This document shows, in pieces, positions 43,013-52,116 of a stretch of 64,000 bases of DNA. Below the pieces are notes generated by a model. The model did not search any database. It worked only from the letters and a program-made list of their open reading frames with translations, and was not told where the DNA came from. Position 1 is the stretch's first letter, and every line of letters starts with the position of its first letter. The translations under genes and the position numbers were made by a program. The stretch lies in assembly GCA_017938145.1 (NCBI GenBank), contig JAGBCB010000034.1:1-64000 (forward strand), written 5' to 3'. This DNA is from Lachnospiraceae bacterium. Lineage in GTDB: Bacteria; Bacillota; Clostridia; Lachnospirales; Lachnospiraceae.

Positions 43013-43435
43013 TTACTCCTCTGCTACAACCCGTTCTTCATTCTCCAGACTTTCACTAAACACATCCACAACCCGGTCCTTTTCCTTAAGCCCCCTTGTG
43101 ACCTTCACATAGTCCCCGGTTTCTCCGGCCGTTTCCACGCCTTTTAAACGCACCACCTCATAACTTCCATAAGGCACTTCCACGGTTTCCAGTACATATA
43201 TCATATTATACTGCACCGCTTCTTTGGGAATCAAGAGAAAAGTTTCTTCCGTGATTATCCGATGCTCTTCTCCGTTCTTTTCCCAGGTTTTTGTGACCTT
43301 TTCCTGATGAGGTTTCGGATTTACCACCGTCACATGCTCACGGAACATGCAATCTATTTTTTGATGAAACAACGTGCCCAACAACAGCAGTCCAAAGAAC
43401 AATGCTGTCAGCAGGCATAAAACTTTTTTCCTCAT
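43013..43435 (-). CDS. Membrane-anchored protein with fusion-protein-like tail (cassette B)
   Basis: The 140-aa product has a membrane helix at about 5-24 and an exposed domain ending in LIPKEAVQYNMIYVLETVEVPYGSYEVVRLKGVETAGETGDYVKVTRGLKEKDRVVDVFSESLENEERVV. This reads like the C-terminal domain of HlyD/MacA-type adaptors (IPKxAV...YVL...GDYVxVxxGLKxxDxVV). The coiled coil and lipoyl domain are missing. It occupies the same place after permease 2 as 33637-34131 in cassette A. SD TGGAGAT. It may cap or brace the permease-lipoprotein complex. Confidence 0.6.
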   Translation of the reverse strand: MRKKVLCLLTALFFGLLLLGTLFHQKIDCMFREHVTVVNPKPHQEKVTKTWEKNGEEHRIITEETFLLIPKEAVQYNMIYVLETVEVPYGSYEVVRLKGVETAGETGDYVKVTRGLKEKDRVVDVFSESLENEERVVAEE

Positions 43436-43458
43436 TACACATCTCCATTCAGCCTTTT

Positions 43459-44211
43459 CTACGCCTTTAAATGTCCCAGTCCCTCCGTCAGCTCTTCCTC
43501 ATAGAAACCGTACAAAAGAAGCATTGGTATCATACAGAGAATGCCCACAGCAAAAATCAGGTGACTGTTGGCGGATGTCAGGCTTTCTGCCAGCACAGAC
43601 AGCGGCTTTAAGGTTTCCTTTTTTACAAAGTACAGCGGCTGCTCCACCATGTTGAAGCCTTCCGCAAACATAAACACAAACACTGCCGCAATGCAGGCCC
43701 GCATCTGGGGAAGTATTACCGAGCACAATATCCGGAATACCGAACCGGTTTCCAGTCTTGCCGCCTCAAAACCCTCGTATGGCACGGAATCCATGTACTG
43801 ATACATGAGATAAATGGCGAAGGGCGAAGCCAGCATCGGAAGTATCAGTGCTTCCGTTTTGTCAAGCAGGGACAAATCCCGAAGGCCGATATAATTTGGC
43901 AGCAGTGTGGTCTGTAATGGCATCATCATCAGAAGCAACAGCACAAAAAGGATGCCCTTCACATGTTTTATCCGCCCAAATTTTAAGCCCACTGCCGCAA
44001 GCACCGCTACAACAACGGAACCGATGCCAATGGCTGCTGCGATTCCTAAAGAGAACCAGAACTTCGGATAAAACCAGAACTCCTCCACCAAAACCGAGAA
44101 AAAATCCGCCAAAGTCGCTTTGGTAACGGTAAGCACCACCGGCAGCAGCAGACAGACGGCGATAACAAGCTGAAATATATGTATTAAAATTTTTCCAAAG
44201 AATTTCGCCAT
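43459..44211 (-). CDS. CUT1-type ABC permease 2 (cassette B)
   Basis: This 250-aa membrane protein is a paralogue of 32889-33647, sharing LLMMMPLQTTLLPNYIGLRDLSLL and EGFNMVEQPLYF. Its EAA loop is normal: FEAARLETGSVFRILCSVILPQMRA. The first helix is at about 7-28. GGAAGGAGAG precedes the ATG. It is the partner of permease 1, which ends 27 nt upstream. Confidence 0.88.
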   Translation of the reverse strand: MAKFFGKILIHIFQLVIAVCLLLPVVLTVTKATLADFFSVLVEEFWFYPKFWFSLGIAAAIGIGSVVVAVLAAVGLKFGRIKHVKGILFVLLLLMMMPLQTTLLPNYIGLRDLSLLDKTEALILPMLASPFAIYLMYQYMDSVPYEGFEAARLETGSVFRILCSVILPQMRACIAAVFVFMFAEGFNMVEQPLYFVKKETLKPLSVLAESLTSANSHLIFAVGILCMIPMLLLYGFYEEELTEGLGHLKA

Positions 44212-44238
44212 TTGGATGCTCTCCTTCCTGCCGTATCG

Positions 44239-45024
44239 TTACTCTGCGCCGTTCTTCCTTCCACTGCACAACGCCACAAAGCCCGCCAGCAGCAGCGTAA
44301 TCATCACGGATGACGCCGCCATGGACTGGTAATTCAGTTTCAAAAACTGGTTGTTCATGTAATATTGCAACGTATAACTGTAATCCGGCGGATAGTTTGC
44401 ACCGTAGTACAGGTAGCTTTCCCTGAAGGTACGGAAGCAGTACACCACACCCAAAATCATCGTAAACTGAATCGGTTTTGCACAAACCGGCAGCGTGATA
44501 TACGCATGCATGGTCAGCGGTCCTGCCCCGTCCATGCGGGCTGCCTCGTAAATTTCCGGTTCCACCGAAGAAAAGGCCGCCACAAGAATTACCACGCCCA
44601 TGCCGATGTATTTCCATAGGAAAATGCTGTAAATAGGAAGCTCCGATTCCACCTTCTCAAACACCAGAAGAAAGGCCGCCACTACGCTGACCGAAGGCAG
44701 AAACAGCGGTAAAATCGACAATTTCCGCACAAAACGCCCCATCCGTCCCGCATATAAACTGAGCAGGGAAATTAAGATTGCCAACAACAGAAACAGCGGT
44801 ACGCAGATTGCAATCAGCTTTAATGTATTAAAACATGCCAGCTGGAAATATTGATTTGTCAGCACGTTTTTGTAATTCCGAAGCCAGACAAATTCCTTCT
44901 GGTACTGCCCCTTCAAAACGGAATAATAAAGCACCTTTAGAAAGGGCAGAAAGTAAAACAGAAGAAGTCCTGCCGCTGCCGGTAAAATACATAATTTTAA
45001 CTTGGTAAAGAATTTTAGTTTCAT
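44239..45024 (-). CDS. CUT1-type ABC permease 1 (cassette B)
   Basis: The start at 45024 (MKLKFFTKLKLCILPAAAG) follows AAGGTG and lies 11 nt after the propeller-SBP stop; an in-frame extension to 45150 would overlap that gene deeply. The 261-aa product has about six helices and the EAA loop YEAARMDGAGPLTMHAYITLPVCAKP. FRESYLYYGANYPPDYSYTLQYYMNNQFLKLNYQSMAASSV is nearly the same as in the cassette A permease. No ATPase is nearby. Confidence 0.88.
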   Translation of the reverse strand: MKLKFFTKLKLCILPAAAGLLLFYFLPFLKVLYYSVLKGQYQKEFVWLRNYKNVLTNQYFQLACFNTLKLIAICVPLFLLLAILISLLSLYAGRMGRFVRKLSILPLFLPSVSVVAAFLLVFEKVESELPIYSIFLWKYIGMGVVILVAAFSSVEPEIYEAARMDGAGPLTMHAYITLPVCAKPIQFTMILGVVYCFRTFRESYLYYGANYPPDYSYTLQYYMNNQFLKLNYQSMAASSVMITLLLAGFVALCSGRKNGAE

Positions 45025-45035
45025 GTAATTGCACC

Positions 45036-47072
45036 TTATTCCCCGTAATACATATTCACCACACGGTTCAGTTCCTTTATCACTTCTTCTGCATCTGTCA
45101 CCTGACCTGCCGCATACAAATAATAGCTGGTAAACAGCCCATCCGGCCATCCAAACACCATCTCACCCTTACGGAACAGTTCACAGACATCCCGCATCAC
45201 AACATCCTGTGCATAACGCTCTGTGTTGGAAGACAAGAACGTGGCAGGATTGGCAATATAAAGCTCGGACATTACTTTCACAAAGTTAAGCAGTTCTTCC
45301 TTGTTCTCTGAATTTGGATTCAACACCAGAAACTGACTGCTTACCTGCACAGTTTCCTCCTCGCCAAACATACCGGGCACGATACACACACGAATTCCTT
45401 CCGCCCCTAAATATTTCTCAAAGCTCCAGGTATCACGTGCACCGGTTTCATCCAGAAACACCCTTGCTGCACCGCGCCTTTTTCGGGATGCCTCCCGTTC
45501 CGCACCGGAAAGTGATTCCTCTTCTTCCAGACGTTCTACTCTTCCAAAATTTATATAAGAATTCCGGTAAAAGGCATCGCTATAATCCTCATTTACATTT
45601 CGTTCACTATATAGGAAATTAAGAATTTCCCGAAATTCCTTCGTATCAAAATTGATGGTATCCTCATTGCGGTACTTCCATAAATAATTCTGCAACAAGG
45701 TTCCCTGCATCGGCTGCAAGTTATACCAGCCGAATTCGCCGTTTGCATGAAGCACCTTAGCCGCCTCGCATAAGTCCGGCATGGTTTTGATATTTTCTAT
45801 GGACAGCCCATACTTATTCAGATTCTGTTCATTGTAAACTAAACCGCCGGCATATGCCTCCAATGGCAGCATCCAGATATCCCCGTTATAGGTGGCCCCC
45901 TGCTTTACACATGGCCAGCACTCCGCCCAGTAGGTTTCAATAACCTCCGCCGGAATCGGCAAATAAGCCATGGCATCCCGAAGCGCCGTCGCCTCCGCCA
46001 TGTCGGTATTCATAATCACAAAGTCATAATCCTTGTCCTCTGCCAACACCTTTAACGCCAGCTCCTCCCAGTCGATGACCTCTAAATCAATGTTATAGCC
46101 TGCCCACTCTGTAGTAGAAAGTTCACTGGTAACATAGCCCTTTAACGGTTCGTTCCAGGTTACGTAGGCTTCCGTGTCAAAATGATAAACCTTATCCGTA
46201 TCGCCCTCCGGAACATACAGCCTTCCCCCGGCTATCTGCGGATTTGCCGGGGTGACATATACCGGCTGTGCCGTAAACCGGGACACCTTCTTTGGTTCCC
46301 TCGGATGAAAACAAACATACTGTGCACTGTACAGCATGCCATACATCAGGTCCGTTTTATCATCATACACCAAATCCGACAGCTCGTAGGTGAAATTGCT
46401 GGCATATTCTTCGGACAATTTTCCCGTATCCGCATGATACTCCTGAAAATAATAGGAACCGTCCTCATCCTGCACATTCAGCCAATACAAATCTCCCGAA
46501 CCATGAGTCATATTTTTCATTCGTTCTACCGGAACCGTCTCCAGCACAGCGGTATCAAGATGATATACAAAAAACTGCTTTCCGGCTTCCGTAAAACAAG
46601 GCATCATCAGGGTATGTTCCCCCGCCGCCATCTGAAGCACCGTATGAAAACCATCCAGCGTAGCCACCAGACGGCTCTCTCCCGTGGTAACATTAAGTTC
46701 CAGCAAAGAACTTTTCAAACCACGAAAGAAATATAACGTATCTCCATACATACATAGAGCAGAGAAATTTAACGCACTAAGCGGCGGTTCTTCTCCATAA
46801 TACCCATAGGTTTCCGGTGCTTCCACATCTGCCGTTATCAAAAACTGCGCCACAGGCGTCCCATCCATAGCACACTTATAAATGGTGGAATCACCGTTGG
46901 CTGCATAGTAGTAAAACTCTCCTGCTTCATCCACACAAAAGGAGGACAACCCGGGAATGGAAAGTTCTGTGATTGTTTTGTCTTTTTGTTCTATCACTTC
47001 CTCCTGTGGCTTGTTACAGCCGACAAACAGCAGGAAAAACACCAAAAATACTACCAGTCTTTTATAGTTCAT
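45036..47072 (-). CDS. Propeller-plus-SBP lipoprotein (cassette B)
   Basis: The 678-aa lipoprotein (lipobox LFVGC, Cys 19) has blade-like repeats over about 40-330 (GEFYYYAANGDSTIYKC, DTLYFFRGLKSSLLEL, GDLYWLNVQDEDGSYYFQEY, GRLYVPEGDTDKVYHF). A solute-binding-like half follows (WEELALKVLAEDKDYDFVIMNTDM, NGDIWMLPLEAYAGGLVYNEQNLNKYGLS). It is the paralogue of 25782-27863; the matching segments align in the same order. CGGAGGTGG lies before the ATG. It is followed directly by its permeases, which supports an uptake role. Confidence 0.78.
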   Translation of the reverse strand: MNYKRLVVFLVFFLLFVGCNKPQEEVIEQKDKTITELSIPGLSSFCVDEAGEFYYYAANGDSTIYKCAMDGTPVAQFLITADVEAPETYGYYGEEPPLSALNFSALCMYGDTLYFFRGLKSSLLELNVTTGESRLVATLDGFHTVLQMAAGEHTLMMPCFTEAGKQFFVYHLDTAVLETVPVERMKNMTHGSGDLYWLNVQDEDGSYYFQEYHADTGKLSEEYASNFTYELSDLVYDDKTDLMYGMLYSAQYVCFHPREPKKVSRFTAQPVYVTPANPQIAGGRLYVPEGDTDKVYHFDTEAYVTWNEPLKGYVTSELSTTEWAGYNIDLEVIDWEELALKVLAEDKDYDFVIMNTDMAEATALRDAMAYLPIPAEVIETYWAECWPCVKQGATYNGDIWMLPLEAYAGGLVYNEQNLNKYGLSIENIKTMPDLCEAAKVLHANGEFGWYNLQPMQGTLLQNYLWKYRNEDTINFDTKEFREILNFLYSERNVNEDYSDAFYRNSYINFGRVERLEEEESLSGAEREASRKRRGAARVFLDETGARDTWSFEKYLGAEGIRVCIVPGMFGEEETVQVSSQFLVLNPNSENKEELLNFVKVMSELYIANPATFLSSNTERYAQDVVMRDVCELFRKGEMVFGWPDGLFTSYYLYAAGQVTDAEEVIKELNRVVNMYYGE

Positions 47073-47134
47073 TCGTTGCCACCTCCGTAAGTTCTTTATT
47101 GTTCATGCAGAATATTTAAGTTTTATTACAAGGA

Positions 47135-48331
47135 TTAGTAAATTTGTCCGGTTTCGCCGATTTCTAAGTCATAATAAAACAAAGTATATTTAGATTTTCC
47201 GTCTATATATATTTTATCCTCCGCATAAATTGCCTTTGGTGTCAGGAAGATATTATAAATTCCATTGCTTGCTTCCGTTGGAATCCAAAAAAGTTCCGGT
47301 TCTTTCATGGTCTCATTCCACCGATAAAAGAAAGTATACATTTTATCTGACTTAAGTTCTTCTCCGTTCCACATACGACCACTCTGATTGTTATATCCAT
47401 CTCTGGAAAAATAAATGGTTTCTCCATCACTTACCACTGTCTGGTCCGCATAAAGTCCTAATTCATACTCCCGATTAGTCTTCAAATTCCAGACACGGAA
47501 TTTTGTTGATAAATCCCGTGCATTGCCTGCATCTGACATGCATAAATAATTTCCTGCCAGAAGAGGAAATATTCCACGTTGTTTTAATACTTTCGTGCTT
47601 TCTCCATCGAACACTAAAAGATATCCCTTCCACCGTAGTTTAAAATTCGCAATATGACTAATTCCATACTCTGTGCTATATGAAGGAAAATCACTATATA
47701 AAAAAGTATCATCAATTATCACTTCATTCTTTCCGTCTAAATCCATAACAGAAAGTCCATTCCAACTCAAATGTATTTTTTCATCTTTAATCACAAATGG
47801 ACCGGAATGTTCCTCTGCTACCTGCTCTATTTCTCCGGTTTCCACATGCACCCTCATAATGGCAGTATGTTCTGTATTATAATATAACCATTCTCCACTT
47901 AACTGTAACATGCTGGGAAACTTATCATTTGTCTGACAAATCAGTCGTTTATTTTCTCCATTATAATCACTCACATAGATGGCATTTTCATTTTGGTCAA
48001 CATAATACAAATTTCCTTCCTCATCATAGGTCACATACCCATAATTCATCAAATTGGAATTACGGATGGAATCCTCTTTGTCTACAAAACCGTTAAGCTC
48101 TGAAATATCCATCCGTTCCAAACCGTTTATGTACCTCTGCGCAAGCACATCTGCCGTTGGCGTTGGTGTTGCCGCCGGTGTGTTCGTCGGCGTAGGAAGC
48201 GGCGTTTCTGTTGGAGCAACTGTCTCGGTTGGTGTTGGTGTCATATTTGACGTTTCGCTATTATCCTTTGTAGTACAGGCACATAACAGCGCAAGTGTCA
48301 AAGCACTAATATACAATAATTTCTTTTTCAT
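47135..48331 (-). CDS. Propeller-type lipoprotein, tandem copy 3
   Basis: This 398-aa lipoprotein (LLCAC, Cys 19) has a Thr/Pro-rich linker (TPTPTETVAPTETPLPTPTN, about 30-62) and a propeller-like domain (NYGYVTYDEEGNLYYVDQNENAIYVSDYNGENKRLIC, GEWLYYNTEHTAIMRVHVETGEIEQV) ending in YDLEIGETGQIY. It is clearly homologous to the next two genes. CGGAGGAGG precedes the ATG. The gap to the SBP gene is 62 nt, the largest in the operon, so there could be extra regulation there; no clear promoter was found. Confidence 0.8.
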   Translation of the reverse strand: MKKKLLYISALTLALLCACTTKDNSETSNMTPTPTETVAPTETPLPTPTNTPAATPTPTADVLAQRYINGLERMDISELNGFVDKEDSIRNSNLMNYGYVTYDEEGNLYYVDQNENAIYVSDYNGENKRLICQTNDKFPSMLQLSGEWLYYNTEHTAIMRVHVETGEIEQVAEEHSGPFVIKDEKIHLSWNGLSVMDLDGKNEVIIDDTFLYSDFPSYSTEYGISHIANFKLRWKGYLLVFDGESTKVLKQRGIFPLLAGNYLCMSDAGNARDLSTKFRVWNLKTNREYELGLYADQTVVSDGETIYFSRDGYNNQSGRMWNGEELKSDKMYTFFYRWNETMKEPELFWIPTEASNGIYNIFLTPKAIYAEDKIYIDGKSKYTLFYYDLEIGETGQIY

Positions 48332-48366
48332 AGACTTCCTCCTCCGTCTACAGGCATGGTTTATTC

Positions 48367-49554
48367 CTAGTAAATCACCCCGGTTTCGCCGGTTTCTAAA
48401 TCATAGTACAAACAGTGATACACCCACTTGCCCTCCTCTTTCATCTGAGGCATAGCATACAAAGCCTTTGGCGTAATGTACATCTCATAAAAATTGTCCG
48501 AATCGATACACCAGATTTCTTCCGTGGTTTCACCATTCCACTTAAAAATAACAGCGTCCCGCTCAGGCGCAGCTTCACCTTCTTTTATTGTTGTGTCTTT
48601 ATACATCATTTTTTTATAATAAAAATTCTTTCCGTCACTCACTATCGTCTGATCCGTCCGTGAATTTATCACGAAGCGTTCCTTTGTTTCCAGGTTCCAA
48701 ACATAGCGCACCTCTGCATTTTCTGCGTCCACTATACTGAAATAGTTTCCGGCCAACAACGGAAGATATCCTTTTTGCTTTAGAAGCATCAGTTTTTCTC
48801 CATCCACTTTTACGATATAGTCCTTATGTTTTTTGGTCGTCTGGTTTTCCCTGCTTACTGCTTCCATCATCCAATAGCCATCACCCTTTGTAAAAAAACC
48901 GGTGTAAAACCCTGAAGTATCCTGTACCAGCTTACAATCCTTTCCGTCCAAATCCGAGGAAGAAAAGCCTCCATTTTCCCTATCCTCCCAGTACAATTTG
49001 CCATCCTCCAGCCGGAAATGTCCGGAATATTCCTCACAAATTTGTTCTACTTCTCCTGTTTCTATATGTACTCTCATAATAGCGGTGTACTGGGTACCAT
49101 AATAAAGCCAGTCCCCTTCCAACCGCATCCAGCCCCAGGCATCACTGCCTTCGAAAATCAGCCGTTTATTTTCCCCCTTATAATCACTGGCATAAATAGA
49201 ATTGGTATTCCGGTCTACATAGTAAATGTTTTTCTCCGCATCATAGGTCAGATATCCATAATTTAGAAAGTTGGAATTCCGCCGGGAGGTTTCCGCATCC
49301 ACAGAACCACGAAGTTCTGTCCAGTCCACGGTTTCCAGGGAATTTATGTAGTTCTCCGCTCTTTGGTATGCCTGTTGATACTCTAACTGCTTCATCTCCA
49401 ACGGCGACGGCGTACCGGTTGGCGCCGGGGTGTTTGTGACTTCCCTCCACTCCAGCGGAGTTGGGGATAATGTATCATTCCCAGTATCTGTTGTATTACA
49501 TGCACATACCATTGCTAATGACAGCATACCTATGCATAATATTTTCTTCTTCAT
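48367..49554 (-). CDS. Propeller-type lipoprotein, tandem copy 2
   Basis: This 395-aa lipoprotein (MVCAC, Cys 19) has the same plan as its neighbours: a short Thr/Pro linker, RNSNFLNYGYLTYDAEKNIYYVDRNTNSIYASDYKGENKRLIF, GDWLYYGTQYTAIMRVHIETGEVEQICEEYSGHFRLEDGKLYW, and the C-terminal YDLETGETGVIY. The shared motifs place it closest to copy 3, suggesting the more recent duplication. CGGAGGAC precedes the ATG. The gap to the next copy is 35 nt. Confidence 0.8.
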   Translation of the reverse strand: MKKKILCIGMLSLAMVCACNTTDTGNDTLSPTPLEWREVTNTPAPTGTPSPLEMKQLEYQQAYQRAENYINSLETVDWTELRGSVDAETSRRNSNFLNYGYLTYDAEKNIYYVDRNTNSIYASDYKGENKRLIFEGSDAWGWMRLEGDWLYYGTQYTAIMRVHIETGEVEQICEEYSGHFRLEDGKLYWEDRENGGFSSSDLDGKDCKLVQDTSGFYTGFFTKGDGYWMMEAVSRENQTTKKHKDYIVKVDGEKLMLLKQKGYLPLLAGNYFSIVDAENAEVRYVWNLETKERFVINSRTDQTIVSDGKNFYYKKMMYKDTTIKEGEAAPERDAVIFKWNGETTEEIWCIDSDNFYEMYITPKALYAMPQMKEEGKWVYHCLYYDLETGETGVIY

Positions 49555-49604
49555 AAATGTCCTCCGTTTTCTTATGTGTTTTCCCTGGCACCGCTTCCCA
49601 CAAA

Positions 49605-50732
49605 CTAGTATATCTTCCCGGTTTCGCCGGTTTCCAAATCATAATACCAAAGCTCATACAGCCAGTCTCCGCCGGCACTGTCCAATATCCAATACAGCAT
49701 ATTTGGTGTCAGAAATTTATTTCGTGCATACAATTTTGATTCCATACAAAACAATTCTGTTTTTTCAGCACCGTCAAATCGATACATTATTTTTTTCTCA
49801 TCCATTCCGGCACAGGCATATAAATAAATTCCGTCACTGACACAATTATCATCATGAAAATTTAGTTCGGTTTCTGTGTCTCTTTCCAAATCCCAAATCT
49901 TTTGTCTGCCGGAGCCAAAACAAATCCACTTTCCGGCAAGTAACGGTTCTCTGATTCCTTTTTCGATATAACACGGTATGTTTTTTGTTTCCTCAAAGGT
50001 GAGCAGATGTCCCTCCATCATAAATGCATAGTCATCCTTGTTGTAAGCATTTCCCAGCCAAAGTCCGTTTTCTGCCACCTGCAGACAATGCAGCATCAGC
50101 TCCTGTTTATGTAACAATGTTGGATTACCTCCATCCGGTTCTGCTACATAAAATCCGTCAAACCCGTTAATATAAAGCTTTTCCTGCCAGATAAGAAATG
50201 CTTCGCAGGACTGCCCCCACACTATTTCTGCCTCATGAGTTTCCAAGTGGATACGTTTTATGTAGTTATCCCCGGTGCTTAAGTAATATAGCCACTCACC
50301 TGCAATTTGCAGGTTTTTTCCACTGTCTGAGGTTAGCTGCCACCGGTTTTTTCCGTATCGGTCAGCAACAAAAATTCCACCGATATTTCTGTCTGCAAAA
50401 TAAATGGTACCAGCCCCATCATAGGTCAGATAACCGAAATTATGGAGCACATTGGAATTCAGCAAAGAAGCTTCTTTTCCCGCATACAGCGAAAGCTCTG
50501 CCAGTTCCATCTGTTCACCTGATTCCATTGCTTCTATAATCTGCGCCCGCTTAGTTAAAATCCTGTCTTCCTTTTCAGGGTCTCCCTGCCCTGTAGCAGA
50601 TGTCCATTGCTCCGGTATCGGAGTTGCCGTAACACACTCTTTGGGACTGTTTTCCTGCTCCTTTCCTTCCCCGCAGCCACCGAGTAAGCCTAAGAAAGCG
50701 AACAGTATAATTACAGTTGTAATTCTTTTCAT
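49605..50732 (-). CDS. Propeller-type lipoprotein, tandem copy 1
   Basis: This 375-aa lipoprotein (GLLGGC, Cys 20) is the most divergent of the three copies but keeps LLNSNVLHNFGYLTYDGAGTIYFADRNIGGIFVADRYGKNRWQL, GEWLYYLSTGDNYIKRIHLETHEAEIV and the C-terminal YDLETGETGKIY. The linker is Glu/Lys-rich rather than Thr/Pro-rich. It directly follows the anti-sigma factor gene (19-nt gap). GGAGGAAA precedes the ATG. Confidence 0.8.
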   Translation of the reverse strand: MKRITTVIILFAFLGLLGGCGEGKEQENSPKECVTATPIPEQWTSATGQGDPEKEDRILTKRAQIIEAMESGEQMELAELSLYAGKEASLLNSNVLHNFGYLTYDGAGTIYFADRNIGGIFVADRYGKNRWQLTSDSGKNLQIAGEWLYYLSTGDNYIKRIHLETHEAEIVWGQSCEAFLIWQEKLYINGFDGFYVAEPDGGNPTLLHKQELMLHCLQVAENGLWLGNAYNKDDYAFMMEGHLLTFEETKNIPCYIEKGIREPLLAGKWICFGSGRQKIWDLERDTETELNFHDDNCVSDGIYLYACAGMDEKKIMYRFDGAEKTELFCMESKLYARNKFLTPNMLYWILDSAGGDWLYELWYYDLETGETGKIY

Positions 50733-50751
50733 TTGTTTCCTCCAAACTCTT

Positions 50752-52116
50752 CTACTGACTGATATGGTAACCTTCTTCCATGGTTCCTGTCAGGGTATAG
50801 CGGTATGTGTATCCAAACTGCGCCGGAAGATTTACATGCTCTACGCATTCTCTGTAGCGTCCATCCTTATCCCGGATGCCAATACGGAACATCAAATCTT
50901 TCGATTCGGACCAGTTGCCGTCAAAATCCTCCGGTAAAAATTCAAACCCGAAAACCTCTCCCTTGTCCAGTTTGCTTCCATTGGCATTGGATACCACCTG
51001 ATTGCTGTACAATTCACCATTCATGTAGCAATACAGCGATATCATAGAAAGCTCATCCTCCGTCAGGTTCGCCAGCTCAATACCTATTTTCTTTGTTGGA
51101 ATCCACTGGCTGTAGTCCATGACATAAGCAGTATCAATTAACTCCGCCTTTTCCATAAGCAGCTGAAGCTTTCTTACATTCTTTCCTACCGCCTTAATGT
51201 CTTCTCCGGCAAACGAACTTGCCATATCCGTTGTGATGGTCCGATATGCCGGATATCCTCCCCAGCTGTATTCGTAGGTTACTTCTCCAAGATTGTCGAT
51301 GACTGCCATCAATACATAGGCATAGCCATCCATCGCATCTATTTTTTCAATAACACCATCATAAGAATCCCCACTGACCTTCCAATCCAGTAAAAACTTC
51401 CAGCCGTAAGGCTCTGCTGTGGTTTGAAGTTCATTGGTAAAGCTTCCAAGGGTTGTACTCATATTTAAAGCATTTGCGGTTTTATTATTTGCCGGCATAT
51501 CACCCACATACAAATGGGCTGTCTGATAAACCGCAGAAGTAATGGCAGAAATATTTTTTCCGTCTGCCCAGAGAATCCGGTCTCCCAAGCGAACCTCCAT
51601 AATAGGCGCATCCGCAATATAGGTTTGTTCCATACTGTTTTCATAAAAAGGGTTTGCTCTCACGCTTTTAAAGGAAATGGTGACAATGCCGCCCTCTTCT
51701 TCTTTAAATTCCACATCGGAAATGCGGTAGCGGCTGTCCATCAGGGCACCGTTGACCATAAGCACATTGCCCTTGACATCCAACTGACAGGCCACATATT
51801 CACCGGAAATGGCGGTTCCCAAAAAGGAGCTGCTGATTATTACTACCAGTAACAGCATAGCCAAGGCTGCCACAACAGCCACGATTATCTTTTTCCGGTT
51901 GCTTTTTCTTGCTTTCTTTAAAAAATCGATTTCTTCTTTTTCTTTTGCATCTTCCACAGGCTCCGCCTCCGGGTCTTTCATGAAAGAAAGTACCTTACGG
52001 CAGTTTTCGCATTCTTTTAGATGTTCTTCTATCATATGATTGGTGACTTCATTTGTCAGTTCATCAATGTAAGACGGGAACAAATCCCGTACCACTTCAC
52101 AAGGCAATTTAATCAT
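50752..52116 (-). CDS. Zinc-type transmembrane anti-sigma factor
   Basis: The 454-aa protein has an N-terminal ZAS/zf-HC2 domain (MIKLPCEVVRDLFPSYIDELTNEVTNHMIEEHLKECENCRKVL, with the His-x3-Cys-x2-Cys motif), a basic stretch, one membrane helix (about 77-98: IIVAVVAALAMLLLVVIIS) and a large extracellular domain (about 350 aa) of beta-rich character. It should hold the ECF sigma factor inactive until an outside signal is sensed. Its ATG overlaps the sigma gene's end by 8 nt, the usual coupling for such pairs. Confidence 0.9.
   Translation of the reverse strand: MIKLPCEVVRDLFPSYIDELTNEVTNHMIEEHLKECENCRKVLSFMKDPEAEPVEDAKEKEEIDFLKKARKSNRKKIIVAVVAALAMLLLVVIISSSFLGTAISGEYVACQLDVKGNVLMVNGALMDSRYRISDVEFKEEEGGIVTISFKSVRANPFYENSMEQTYIADAPIMEVRLGDRILWADGKNISAITSAVYQTAHLYVGDMPANNKTANALNMSTTLGSFTNELQTTAEPYGWKFLLDWKVSGDSYDGVIEKIDAMDGYAYVLMAVIDNLGEVTYEYSWGGYPAYRTITTDMASSFAGEDIKAVGKNVRKLQLLMEKAELIDTAYVMDYSQWIPTKKIGIELANLTEDELSMISLYCYMNGELYSNQVVSNANGSKLDKGEVFGFEFLPEDFDGNWSESKDLMFRIGIRDKDGRYRECVEHVNLPAQFGYTYRYTLTGTMEEGYHISQ

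Noticed and set aside
43862-44617. 251-aa minus-strand ORF covering the junction of the two cassette B permeases
   Set aside because: Out of frame with both permeases, which have clear membrane and EAA motifs and good SDs.
48160-48240. GTTGGTGTTG-type repeats
   Set aside because: Codons of the Thr/Pro linker in lipoprotein copy 3, not a separate element.
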